Positions 48,601 through 60,031 of a stretch of DNA of 64,000 nucleotides are shown one piece after another. Positions within the stretch are counted from its first letter, which is position 1, and each line of letters begins with the position of its first letter. The notes beneath the pieces were generated by a model. The model made no database searches and had not been told where the DNA came from. It saw only the letters and a program-made list of their open reading frames with translations. The DNA comes from Otis tarda (Eukaryota > Chordata > Aves > Otidiformes > Otididae): assembly GCA_026413225.1 (NCBI GenBank), contig CM048553.1:129522190-129586189 (forward strand). Reading direction: 5' to 3'. Made by a program: the position numbers and the translations under genes.

Positions 48601-51600
48601 GGTATGGAGAAAAGACAAAGGAAAGTTAAGAAGCGAAGGCCCAGGACTAAAAGCAGTTCTGCCACAGATAGTCTCACCATGTCAAGGTCAGATCCAGATA
48701 GATCATTACAGAATGTCCTATTAACTGCACTAGGTTTTATTTTTGCGTATTTTGACAGCCACTCATTGTCTGGAAATGAAAATATTTTTCCATTTCTATA
48801 AAAGCATGTTTTCTGTACAAGTTACGCAGCATTTCTGAGGAGCGCAGAGACTTGCGTGACGAAAGCCACGTGAGTAGTTAATAAGCAGATAAACCACACC
48901 ATGTTACACGGAGGAGGAGCTGGCAGCTGAGTTTCTTTCTGTTCTTGTCATTTTGTCTGCTTGTTTGAGATTACTTATATGACCACATTCTGCCCATTGT
49001 AGAGACTTTTTTCATTATTTGTCTATGTGTGTATTGAAGATTTCTACATAGAAGCAGGCATTGTAGAAAGAAAAGTATATTAGAAAAAGAAGCAAACTTA
49101 GGTACTGTGAAGATAATCGCAAACTTGGGCAGAACAGAATAATTAAGAAACTTTTTAAGAGGGAGGCAGGAAGGGCAGTGAGACTAACAGTTTTCAAGTA
49201 AATGTTGAACTACTAGGTCAATCTTAAATTGCATATTTCCTTCTCAAGCTCAATTTGTGCACAACACAATCTAAGGTTTTCCCTTCTTTGCCTGTGTATC
49301 CATCTCTGTGTATCCATACATCTCAGTTAAATCTGTGGTCCTGGCAGCCGTAATAGAAGTTAATGGAAATCTTCTCTGAGTAAGGACTTCAAGGTACATT
49401 GCAATAAATTACTCTTGCCTCTCTGTTCTCCTCTTCTTTTTACAAGCTTTAATGAAACTGTAAATTCATAGATAACCTCCTTGCAACAAAGACAAAACCT
49501 GTGATACTAACATGCATCTCTGCTCCATTCCTTTTATTTGTAGAAGGATGATGTCTGAGGACCTAGACCTGCTGCTCTGCAGTATGGCTGGTGGCTGACA
49601 CTAGAGATGCTGGCCTAAGGAGACTCATCCCAGAGTGGGAATGGACCTGCTCTTTCTTTCCATCACTCTGCAGCAGGGTGAGCCATTTGACAGGTAGCAT
49701 CGTTCCTGGTGACCTGTAGTTGTGTATGACACTTTGGAGGCTGGTGGCAGGCAGCATTTCTGTGGTTTTAGAAATGTTCTCCACGCCTTTCTCAGTTGCT
49801 CAGGGAAATGTCTTGCGAAACAGGCTGACTTGTGACCAAGGAAACACATTTCCTCCAGCTTCATCCAAAGCTGCCTTTTGCCTCCTTGGCTCTCAATCAG
49901 AGTTACCATTGCTTTGCAGACATGAGAACAGTACAAAAGACAGAAAAGTGTGATGAGTTTAGGATCTCTATGTAATCTATCAAATTGGGTCACACTTGGG
50001 GTGCATTTTGATAGGACTGAGGCCCTGCTTTTCTTCTAGCAGGTGTTAACTACTCCAGGTCAATATTTGCCTGCATATTTTCATCTCTGAGAAATATACT
50101 GCAAATGAAAAATCACTCCTTTCTGCGACCCAAACTATATGATCCAAATCCACCAGCAGGAAATAGAGGTTTGAGTACCTAAATGTTGCACTCAACATTC
50201 ATATATTTCAGGTGTAAATTCTGCCTGCAAAGAGACGCCTGTCTTCTCTAAATTAAGCAGTATTTCAGGCTTCTAGAGCACTCGCTCCCAAGCACCACAG
50301 ATTTTATGCGCGTTAGTTTTTGTTTACCCGCTGTAAATGACAGATTAGCATTTAAATGCTTTTGTCGCAGTTATATCTGTTTTGGATGTCAAACCAAACA
50401 AGCCATTATGTCTCCCTCAAAATAACACTTGCTGTTGTTCGCAGTGATTTCCTGCCATTTTCCCCACTCTTCAGGAATGGCTGAGCAGGGAACATTTCAC
50501 AGTACATATTGAAATTTGAAGTTCTTCTGAAATCTATCATTCATGGCAAATTAAGTCTAGCATGCACTCAAAAAGCAGTTGCATTTGCTGAGGAGTCACA
50601 GAGGCATACTTTGAGTAGCAGGATTTGTCAGTATAGTTTTTCTGTATTTTCCCTCTTTTTTCCTATTTTCCTTTTAATCCAATCTCCTGATGTTCATTTT
50701 CCCCGTTCTTTCTTCAGATTATACTGTCTTCCATTTTCTTGTCTTCCCTCCAGCACTGCACGTACTCCTCTCTTTGCCTTTCTCCAAGAGTTTCCATACC
50801 CTTTTGTTTTGTCCTGCAAACGCTGTGCTCAGTTGGATTTGTTCTTTCCATAACTTCTTTATCATTTATATCTTGTACCCTGTCTCTGTCTAATTTCTTT
50901 TCCTTCTGTCTCTACAGCATCTCTGTCACATCAGTAGATACAGTCAGAGATTATCCAGTCTTTTGATTTCTAGACTTTCCCCCTAGTGCGGGGGAAGGAT
51001 TGCGTTGGCTGTTTGAGGGTGACAGGAGTCCTCAGAAGGATCCATAAGGGACCTGTACCTATTATGAAGGTACATGAACAGTCTGACCTTGCTGGCTATC
51101 TTTATACGCAGAAAACAATCTCACAAATTTCAAGGAGTACCTTGTAATCAACACAAGTAATTCTTGATAATTTTACCTTTTCCATGAAGGAAGTTGCTGT
51201 GTCATCATGCAGTTGTTCCTCTGGCAACATCATACAATTTTAAAACAGCTACACAACATTTTAAATCAGTTTGCAGCACTTTAGATCTAACCTCCGGCAG
51301 GAGCTGGAGAAATACTTGCTTAAAAAGAGCATGTGGTGGAGATGTGCGTTTAAAACTGGGGACAGCAGCACTGTGGGGAAGTCTGCAGCACCTCCTCACG
51401 AGGACCCGTGTAAGAGCTGCGTGTGACTCTAGTCCCTGGGAGCGTGTTGGCCTTCTGATGTTGCTGGGGTTTGAAGGAACCATAAAAACATCTAAGTGAC
51501 ATAAAATGTTGAAACTCCTCCAGCTGTAGCTTGATTTGGCACCAGGGAAGGGAGTGCTGTGCCTTTCTCATGATGTTTAATTGTCTTCAGAAAGAGCTTT

Positions 51601-52962
51601 CAGAGTCAGAAAGGGTTAGAAAAAGACTTTTTAAATGCATAGTATTAGATTACTATTAGATACAAATACTAGATTTTTATTAGGTAGGTTAGATATTCAA
51701 ATACCATCCCAAGTCCATTCTTAAGTGCAGTTGCCCTCGTGTGTTAGTATGTGCTATTCAGTTGCTCAGTGCACAGCCCCAGTCTCTCAAATGCAGCCGC
51801 AGGTTTGCTTAGCTGCTTCAGGCCTTTCCCAAATGTGGCCCAAGTGTGCCAAGGGAAGTGTACAGCAAGCAATCACTGTGTCATGTCTCATCCCTGCATC
51901 CCCCAGGTTACGGCTGTGCCCATGCACTGGGTTCGGCCTTGCTGCTCTGGCCCCCTTTTCCCTGAGCAGCGGCTGCCACTCCTGAAGAACGGCACCGCCA
52001 ACAGCAGCACACAGGGCAGGAAGGAAGATGCCACATGAAAGAGGAATGACAATGCCAACCCAGTTGTGGCACAATGCATTAGACACTCAGCCTTGACAGC
52101 CTAAAAGCGCTTCTGATGACTGTGACTTCCTTTTGAAGGAATGGCGGGCATGCACGTCCCCCCGCCGCGGGATTTTCCCGCTCCTTCTCTATTCCTTGTC
52201 TCGCTGAGTAAAAGTATATGCTCATGGAAATCTGTCATATTTTTCAGAGATGTCTCAAATCCTGCTGGTGGTGATGGAGAGTCAACAAATCCAGCTGATC
52301 TGTGATTCCCACCCTGCCAGCTAGTAACAGCCCACCCAGCAGCTGTGAATGTGCGGTAGTCCCAAAAACAAGCCCAGAAAGGAGCCCGGCTTTGCAAAAA
52401 TGAAGCAACAAGATGCTGAGGCCTGGCTTTGCTAAACCACATACAGAGCCAGATGGCTGCCTGTGAAACAAATGGAAGGTGGTGCGGTCACAGCTTTGGG
52501 GTTCTGGTCATGACCATGAAAGAAGACACAGATTTAAATTCAAGCATGCCAACTGAAATACTGACTTCAGCCTCTGCAATGTCAAGGTGTACATACTCAC
52601 AACTTTGCAGACTTTTCCTGACCCTTGTTTTGACTCACTATTTGGCCATATGAAATTGCTTACTCTCCTATGACTCAGTTTCCTTGTTGGAAAGCGTTTG
52701 CTGTAAAATTGCCTGCTTCCCTACCTGATGCTTGGTGTCTGAGGTTTCCTTCCAGGTTCTCACTCTTGCAGCTTAGTAACAGGGAAGGGAAGAAGTATCA
52801 GCTGTGATTTTATTCGCAGGTGCCAAGTGCCTGGTGATAACATGAGCGTTGCACGTACCTGAGTTTGAGAACCTGAGATAAAAGATGCTGGAAAGGTGCA
52901 GGATGTCATTACGTTTGATGTGAGACTGGACGGTGTAACCCTGTTCCCACACATCACCTCTT

Positions 52963-53050
52963 ACTCACACAAGTGATTTTACTGAAGTCACTGCACTATT
53001 TATATGAAAGAGTTCTTGCCCATGTCAGCGGTGAGCAATCTGACCCTTAG
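52963..53050. repeat. Possible old amniote repeat fragment
   Basis: CTTACTCACACAAGTGATTTTACTGAAGTCACTGCAC ends with GAGCAATCTGACCCTTA. This is the order of an old reptile/bird repeat that reads CTTACTCACATGAGTAGTCCCACTGAAGTCAATGGGAC ... GCAGGATCTGGCCCTTA. The family name is not known to me and the copy is diverged. Confidence 0.4.
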
Positions 53051-53809
53051 TGCTTTCCAGGGCTTCCCGGCCACCTCCGGGATGACAGGAGGCATGGAGA
53101 TTTCCTGCGCCGAGGCCTGATGAGCTTTTCCCTGGGCTATTAATTGCCTCCTCTGCCCCTGGTTTCCAGGCATGTCATGTTCCCAAAGGGGGTTGATTTG
53201 TTTCTATTGGTGAAGCCTGTTGGATTTCTGCTTCTGTTTCATCTGAGAGTACCCAGCTGTCTCAGTGGTTTGCAAAAAGGGAGTTTGCCCTGTTTCAAAA
53301 TACTCTAATCTGTTTAAGCCTCGTGTTATAATAAAAAAATATGTAAAAATTTGCTCTGAGCCTGACAGTCTGACAGCCTTTCAGCTGTGACCTATGTGCA
53401 AATTTTCAGGAATTTCGGCTTTGAAGAAACAGTGATAGGTTCTTGCTCTTAAGCAGATGCATTACTGTCTGCTTCATATGTAAATAAATTCTTGATATGA
53501 CAGGTCACAATCTGAAGTAATTAGACTTGAGAATATTGTAAATTAGAAGCTTTGGGAAAAAAAAATACTGAGGAGAAATCTTAGCCAAAATAAGAAAAAA
53601 ATAGCATCATTGCTTGCGTGTTGCCAGCTCTTGCCCAACCTTACAATCCTCGTATTTGTGTGATGCCTAAAGCACTGCAGAGACTTCAAAAATTGTAACA
53701 CAGTGAGAGAAGTAGCCTGTCAGGTATGCATACTTTATTGGAGATTAGAAAAATCCTGGCAAAATATTTAATACCTTTTCTCTTGGCAGGGAGACAGTAT
53801 GAAAAAAAT

Positions 53810-53930
53810 TATATCCATGAAAATGTGTGTATATAGAGATATGTATTTAATTATAAATCCAAAAATTATACATTTTTTAATATTTCTAAATTTAAAATGT
53901 ATAAATATTTATATAGAAATACATTATTGT
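53810..53930. repeat. AT-rich low-complexity stretch
   Basis: About 120 bp of almost pure A/T with TATA, AAAT and TTTAAAT words and no unit periodicity. Confidence 0.8.
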
Positions 53931-54519
53931 CTTTATTGAGGAAACAATACATCCAACGTGCACGCAGATAGAAACACTCATCCTTTTTGCTTTGGGATTG
54001 ATAAAGCAAAACAAGAACACTTATTTTAGGGGCAAAAATGGAAGTTTACTACCTAGGATGCCCAGAACACTGACACTTCAGCAAGCACCTGGCGCAGGAA
54101 TCCCATAAACCTAGCAGCAGCTCCCCTGTTCATCCTGCGGAGTCTTTGGGTGCCTCCCTGGGGCACTTGGCACGGGCAGGGATGCTGCACCAGTACTACC
54201 CGAGTTTTGTTTAGTTAGGCAGTTTGCTTGATAAGATGACTTACATTATGTTATAAACTCAATGTGAGAATTAAATGCTCACCAACGCAGATAAACCTGA
54301 ATGCCGTCGGCTGGCTGTGCGTGCCTTCTCCTCCACCTGCCCTTTGGGAGATGCCCAGTGCACCATGACAGAAGGGTGGGCTGGACCCTGAACACCAGCA
54401 CTGTCAGCCACCATCCTGTGGCAAGAAAGCTGGATTTCAGGCATTGCAGTACCCAGCTGGAGGCACTTCGGTGCAGGCTGAGGCCACTGTGACCCTTTCT
54501 GACAGTGAGTTTTCTCTAC

Positions 54520-54863
54520 ACATGGACTTCAGAGACTTCCTTCAGGGACTTCAGAGATGGAGAGAAACTCTTTAGCAGGGCCTGTTGTGATAGGACAAGG
54601 GGTTATGGTTTTAAAATACAGGGAGGTAGATTCAGCCTGGACAGAAGGAAGAAAATTTATTACAATGAGGGTGGTGGAACAATGGAACAAGTTGCCCAGA
54701 GAGGTGGTAGATGCCTCATCCCTGGAAACATGGAAGGCCAGGTTGGACTGGGCTCTGAGCAACCTGATCTGGTTGGAGATGTCCCTGCTTCTTGCAGGGG
54801 GATTGGACTAGATGACCTTTGAAGGTCCCTTCCAACCCGATCTATTTTATGATTCTATGATTC
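54520..54863 (+). mobile_element. CR1 LINE 3' fragment, plus strand
   Basis: A 5'-truncated CR1 with the familiar order: GATAGGACAAGGGG, GTGGAACAATGGAACAAGTT, CCCAGAGAGGTGGTAGATGC, GGCCAGGTTGGACTGGG, TGGACTAGATGACCTTTG, AAGGTCCCTTCCAACCC, and the tail TTATGATTCTATGATTC. It is the best preserved of the CR1 copies here. The short frames across it are remnants of non-coding CR1 sequence. A direct repeat of ACTTCAGAGA near 54524 and 54548 lies at the 5' edge. Confidence 0.92.
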
Positions 54864-55339
54864 CTAGACTGGGATGATGCTCCATCTTCACCACTAGTAA
54901 AGTGACACTGATGTTCAGGCAACATCAGGTTTGTAAGTTTTAAATATAATCCACATGAAAAGAGATTTCAAAGTTTACAACCAGCCTAGTAAATAATGCA
55001 GTAAAAGTGAAAGATGTGTTTTAGGGCAGTAATTGCATAATGCCCATAAAAAATTTGCAATTTTCAGCATTTCTAAGTGCCACATACTTCTCTAGTCATA
55101 ACTGAAATGTCTCTTCAGTAACTATCAACTCAATTGTCTTGCTAAACTAAAGCTCTGTCGAGTCTTCAGAAATCTTCTCTGTCTCTCTTAGCCTTCTTCC
55201 AACTTGCCTTGCAAATGTGCTCATTTTGTCTTTATATGCCACAGATGACTGCAATCCAATTTGGAAGGATATTTTTTGTTTGGGAAGAATAATCAAATAT
55301 CTATTTTAGAAAGTCTGCAACCCAAGTAAATGTTTTAAA

Positions 55340-55361
55340 CCTAATTAAACCTAATTAAACC
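55340..55361 (+). repeat. Tandem CTAATTAAAC units
   Basis: Two adjacent identical 10-bp units of CTAATTAAAC (55341-55360), plus partial flanking matches. Confidence 0.85.
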
Positions 55362-58300
55362 AAATATATACATGTACCTATAATTCATTTCCCAACTTCT
55401 GCTCAAGGTATATGTCACCCCTTTAAGATAACTGTGTAAAATTGGCCTTTTTGCAGATCCATGAAAACCATTTAAAATTCAAGTTAAAACAAGCAAAATA
55501 AAAAATGGACTGTGGTAGGGTATTGTTTTGAAATTTATTTGTAATAAAAGTTTAAATTGCAACACGCAGCTATTCGTCATTTTGTCATTATTCGAGGTTC
55601 ATGATATCAGAGTGCAGAGGCACTGGGACATTAGGACATTAGATTTATTTGGGCTCCATTTAGATGTATTTTAAGTCAGGCATGAAAGCAATTAGTATTG
55701 CAAAAGAAGCGAGCTGTCACTAGCCAGTATTTTAACCAGCTCAGTATTGCATATATGGCAGAAGATTATGAAAATAGAAAAATAGACTAACCTGTTTCCT
55801 GTAGTTTTAAGAAAAGCAACATCAGTTTCCCAAGCTGCTTAATATTCAAGGGAAAATAACAAAATCCTTTCAATATCACATATATATATTCCTGTGGTCT
55901 CATTGCCATTTTTCTGAGTGCAAAATTCCCATCTACTATCTGAAAATCAATGCCTGGTTTTGGATTGCCCTTTAATGTCAAGTTCAGCTGCTCTGTATTT
56001 TTAACTAGAAGAAAACTCAGTATTTATGACCTTTTTAAATTCCTTTTTCAAAAAAAATAAACTCCTACTGTGGTTCCAGGAGATGAGAGTTGTCAGGGAA
56101 AAAAAGGAAAACCAAGTAGTACAGAAGTGTGTAAAGGGGAAGGAAAAGAAAAGAAAGATAAATAATGTCATTTTCTTCCCACTTAACACGTCACACTCTT
56201 CTTTTTAAAAGGCAAGATCCTATAATATTTGAAAAGTTGAAGGAGGTCTCTCACTGCCACCTTGCCCAGCAATGCAGCGTTTGCATCACGTCTGTAATGC
56301 AAATGTTGGTGCTGGCTTCATTCTGCATTTGATACTAGCTTTGCCTGAGGGTTTTCTCTTTGAATGCGAGCCCAACCTTGCAGAAGGAGTTGTGGGGTGT
56401 ACTGATGCCATATGAGAGGTGAGATATGAGTCCATATTTTCAGTTAGCCCTCCATGCAGCACGTATAGGACATTCTATTTTATTTTCTCTAATAACCAAG
56501 AAGTTGCAATGAAGCTCCATTCTTGGTGACTACTGTATTTCCCTAAATATACCTGAATGACAGTCCTCCAAGTATATATAAAGAGCTTAATTTTCTTCCA
56601 AAAACCTTTCCAGGTTTTTCTTGCAATAAATTATGACAGGCAAAAATATTTCAAGTCAGTCACTTTACCTTGCCTTAGTGTAAACAGCAGCATCAGATGG
56701 TATAAAAGAAGGACATGGTCCCTGGACTGAACTTATGGTAATTGGGTAAATAAAGTCATGATTTCCACACAGATTGTTTCAAAATACAGCAATGTAGGCC
56801 TAGCTTTTCAGCTAAACAGGGAGACAGTAGCAAGGCTAGTTAGTATGATTATGTTGCAGTCATAATTGCTGCAAATGCAAATGACCAGTTAGATGGATAA
56901 TTGGCCATTTGATAATTCAGCTATTATTACTATATATGAAATTGCAGCCATTATATGGAGTTCCATATGTGTTTCTTGTAGTTGAGCATGTAATCCTGAA
57001 CATGCTCTGAGCTAATGTTTCTTTATGTGAAACATTTCTTGCAAAGTTTTTGACTTTAAAACACTTAACTTTACGGTTAAATGATTCACAGTGTTTGCTG
57101 AGGTGATGCGTTTGAAAAATATACATTATATTACATAGTAATATAGCTGGAGTGGTGGATTGTTCTCTCCTGCAGTTACAAAAGCAGCTTTGCTTTGGGC
57201 ACTGAAGTGCCTCTCAACAAAAGTGTCTTGGAAAGTCTAGCCAACTACCTGTAATCCGCATGCAAATCCAGGGAGCTCCTACATATTGCACCTTCAAGGA
57301 ATGAACCAAAGAATCTGTAGACTCATGAGGGGACTTTGGGGAAATCCAGAAGTTGTGCTTCGTACGGAATTGTCATGTCTTCACAGTTAGTTGCAGACCC
57401 TATGATACTCAAATGTGAAAAGCTCAGGAACAAGTCAGTTAGAATCTCTGCTGTAATTTTTAAGTGATTTTCTAGCTGGCGTGTGTGTGGGAAGAAACTT
57501 AAATGCATGGCCCAAATGCACAGAAGTCAGAAGGCTCATCCATTTTCTTTAAACCATGTTATTTTCTTTTATAACCCATCTTGCATTTTCTGGGAGGGTT
57601 CAAGGTTGACTTTCAAGCTGGTTTAATTAACTGGGGAAAAAAAAAAACACCTGTCTGTTCTAAATCCAGATCTTGGTTTCGATACTGATGATACCAGACA
57701 TGTTTAAGTTATAGAATGTGTCTTGCATCCAGTATTCTAAGTGGGGCTTGTCTGCTCCTTTAGGTAGATTTCCTTATCTACCAAAATAGGCTCGACCCTG
57801 GAATTAAAACCATTGGTGTCTATAGTGTCCTTACCCCACTGATTTCCAGGCTTCTGCTGAATAACCCTCAGCAAATGGAAGGTCTTTCGGGAGAAAAGGT
57901 GGAACTCCCTACAGCTTCCCAAACAGGACCTGAGGGACATCAGTTTAAGTTTCTTACAGGAATAATGGGAAGTGTACACAGAAATAAATGAAATTAATGT
58001 GATTTAAGATCTATTTAATTTCTTTGAGTCATTCTTCTCTGGTTAGTAATTTTAGAAGTTTGTCAAGTTTGTCTGGAACTTGTTTTACTCTCCAATATTA
58101 ACCCCACATTTCCCTTTCTCCAGGTCGAAGCTGCCTTTGGTGGGCTGAGATAATTGCTTACCTTCTTGTTTTCCATGACAAAGTGATGATAATGTAGTAT
58201 TAGCCTCAGGGTCCCTAACTCATGCATTTATGGTAAACCTTTCAGCCCAGGTTCCAGTAACAGTGTAATCCTTGGAGAAACGCAGGTGTCCCTGCTCTTG

Positions 58301-59208
58301 GCTCCTGCTGAGCTGTGAACACCTCTGGACTGGAGTGTTACCAGCTCTTACAGCTGTTGAGCTAAGGGGTGACCTCCTGGGCATTCAGGGGGGCCTCAGA
58401 GCTCTCATAGCTTCTGAGTTTCTCAGCTCTACTTAATGTAGTATGTTAGATGGTTTCAGACACTTGGCTTATACATTTTGCATTCCTATGTGATGTATCA
58501 GGACTAGGCATCAAATGCTAGGCCTGCGAGATATTTTTACCCATCAATATTGTAAGCTGACTTGTCTTGAGAAGCATTGCCCTTCTCCCATCATTCGAGG
58601 CTGACACGTGCTACCTCTCCTGATTTTACCTCCATTTTCTTCCTTGGAACAGAAGCATTTGGAAGTGTCGTACTGGGATATCCATTTTCTTCTTTCCATT
58701 TCACTAAATGGATCTTACTAGGAATTTAGAAACATGGAGAAAGATATTTGCATTTACATGGAGACTGTTTTACCCAGCATCTGTACGATAAGGGACCCTC
58801 ACAGGGCCTGGGAACGTAGCTTATAGTAATGCTATAGGAATCCTTAATGCTGCTGTAGTGGCAGAAAGTGATGAGAATTAGGCCCGTTTTGTTCAGATTG
58901 CGATCTTGTTGAACTTAACTTTTTCTGAGCGTTGTTTCTCCTTTCAGTGGTTTCCAAGCTTGGAAAAACCATTTCTGATATAAACCACTTAAAGCTTATT
59001 ATTGTTCTGAAAAGCACTTGTAGTCTTTCATGAATAAATTTGTATAATATTAGTTCAGAATGATTTGCATGACAAAAAAATACTTTTATGCAGTAAATTG
59101 TTTGTAGAAAAGCCACAGTGAAAAGAGCTGATTGGTGCCATTAAGTTAAATAGCACTAACGCGCTCTTCCTTCCCTGTTTCTTTGCCAATAATAAGCTCC
59201 AGTTTATT

Positions 59209-59240
59209 GGAATATTTATTAATTAAAATGTAAATATTCC
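59209..59240. repeat. Perfect 10-bp inverted repeat around an AT core
   Basis: GGAATATTTA (59209-59218) and TAAATATTCC (59231-59240) are exact reverse complements separated by 12 nt containing TTAATTAA. It could form a hairpin or be a palindromic factor site. Confidence 0.8.
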
Positions 59241-59734
59241 CTGACTGCTCCTATTAAGAATATTTTGGCTATAAGATAGAGCAAGCCTAAAACTGCTAAC
59301 GCAGTGGAAAACAAATTCATGAATGCAGTATAAATGCAAACATTTTTCTTGTAAAAGTATTACAAAGGTATAGTTGAAAGAGCTGCTATACGCAATATGA
59401 ATATATTGGAGTCTTCTTATAGGTAATATTATTATATCATGCTTTTTGGCTATGCCTTCAGACTACAGCTGAAGGGTAAATTCGGAGGACATTGTTATCT
59501 ACAATGTCTGAAGTACCGTAATGATCAGGAAAAGTATATTTTTGATCTGGCTTACTGCCTAAGGAAATTTTTAAAAAGTTAGATTACCTTATGGACATTA
59601 GATTTGCATAGAACTAAAACAGCATAAATGCAAACCCAGGCTAACATTAAATTCACCAGTTCAGGAACTGCAAGGAGTGAAGAAGCAGCAAGTCACTGCT
59701 CAAATCCTCAGTACTTGAGTTTCATCCAGCTTTT

Positions 59735-60031
59735 TAAATGGGTTTTGCCCATTTTGTGTCCAGTGCCAGGACCAGAGGCAATGGACACAAACTGAAACAC
59801 AGGAGGTTCCCTCTGAACATCAGGAAACACTTTCTTATTGTGAGGGTGATCAAGCACTGGCACAGGTTACCCAGAGAGGTTGTGAGGTCTCTCTCCTTGG
59901 AGATCTTCAAAAGCCATCTGGACACAACCCTGGGAAACCAGCTCTAGGTGTCCCTACTTGAGCAGGAGGGCTGAACCAGATGACCTCCAAAGGTCTCTTC
60001 CCACCTCAGCCATTCTGTGATTCTGTGATTT
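59735..60031 (+). mobile_element. CR1 LINE 3' fragment, plus strand
   Basis: A 5'-truncated CR1: CAGTGCCAGGACCAGAGGC, ATGGACACAAACTGAAACAC, GGAGGTTCCCTCTGAACATC, GAGGGTGATCAAGCACTGGC, CAGGTTACCCAGAGAGGTTG, then GGCTGAACCAGATGACCTCC, and the tail CATTCTGTGATTCTGTGATT. A short open frame crosses it on each strand, but neither encodes a complete reverse-transcriptase domain. Confidence 0.92.

Larger units (their letters stand above)
39600..54519 (+). other. KCNB2: KCNB2 intron 2, 39.6-54.5 kb
   Basis: Mostly AT-rich, with GC-richer islands (about 41380-41520, 42060-42600, 49560-49900, 51350-51480, 51720-52440, 54050-54490) that give overlapping short frames on both strands but no recognisable protein. 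Simple repeats include T-tracts at 40063-40086 and 40681-40695, TATA/CATA-rich DNA at 41565-41620, a G10 run at 44001-44010 and AT-rich DNA at 53810-53930. A possible old repeat lies at 52963-53050. Confidence 0.6.
54864..59734 (+). other. KCNB2: KCNB2 intron 2, 54.9-59.7 kb
   Basis: AT-rich intronic DNA with no gene recognised. It contains a short tandem CCTAATTAAA repeat (55340-55361), A-runs near 56050 and 56100, and a perfect inverted repeat at 59209-59240. Confidence 0.6.

Noticed and set aside
49625-49993. 122-codon minus-strand open frame
   Set aside because: Cys/Leu-rich with no domain and with open frames on the other strand over the same bases. The length is compatible with chance in 64 kb.
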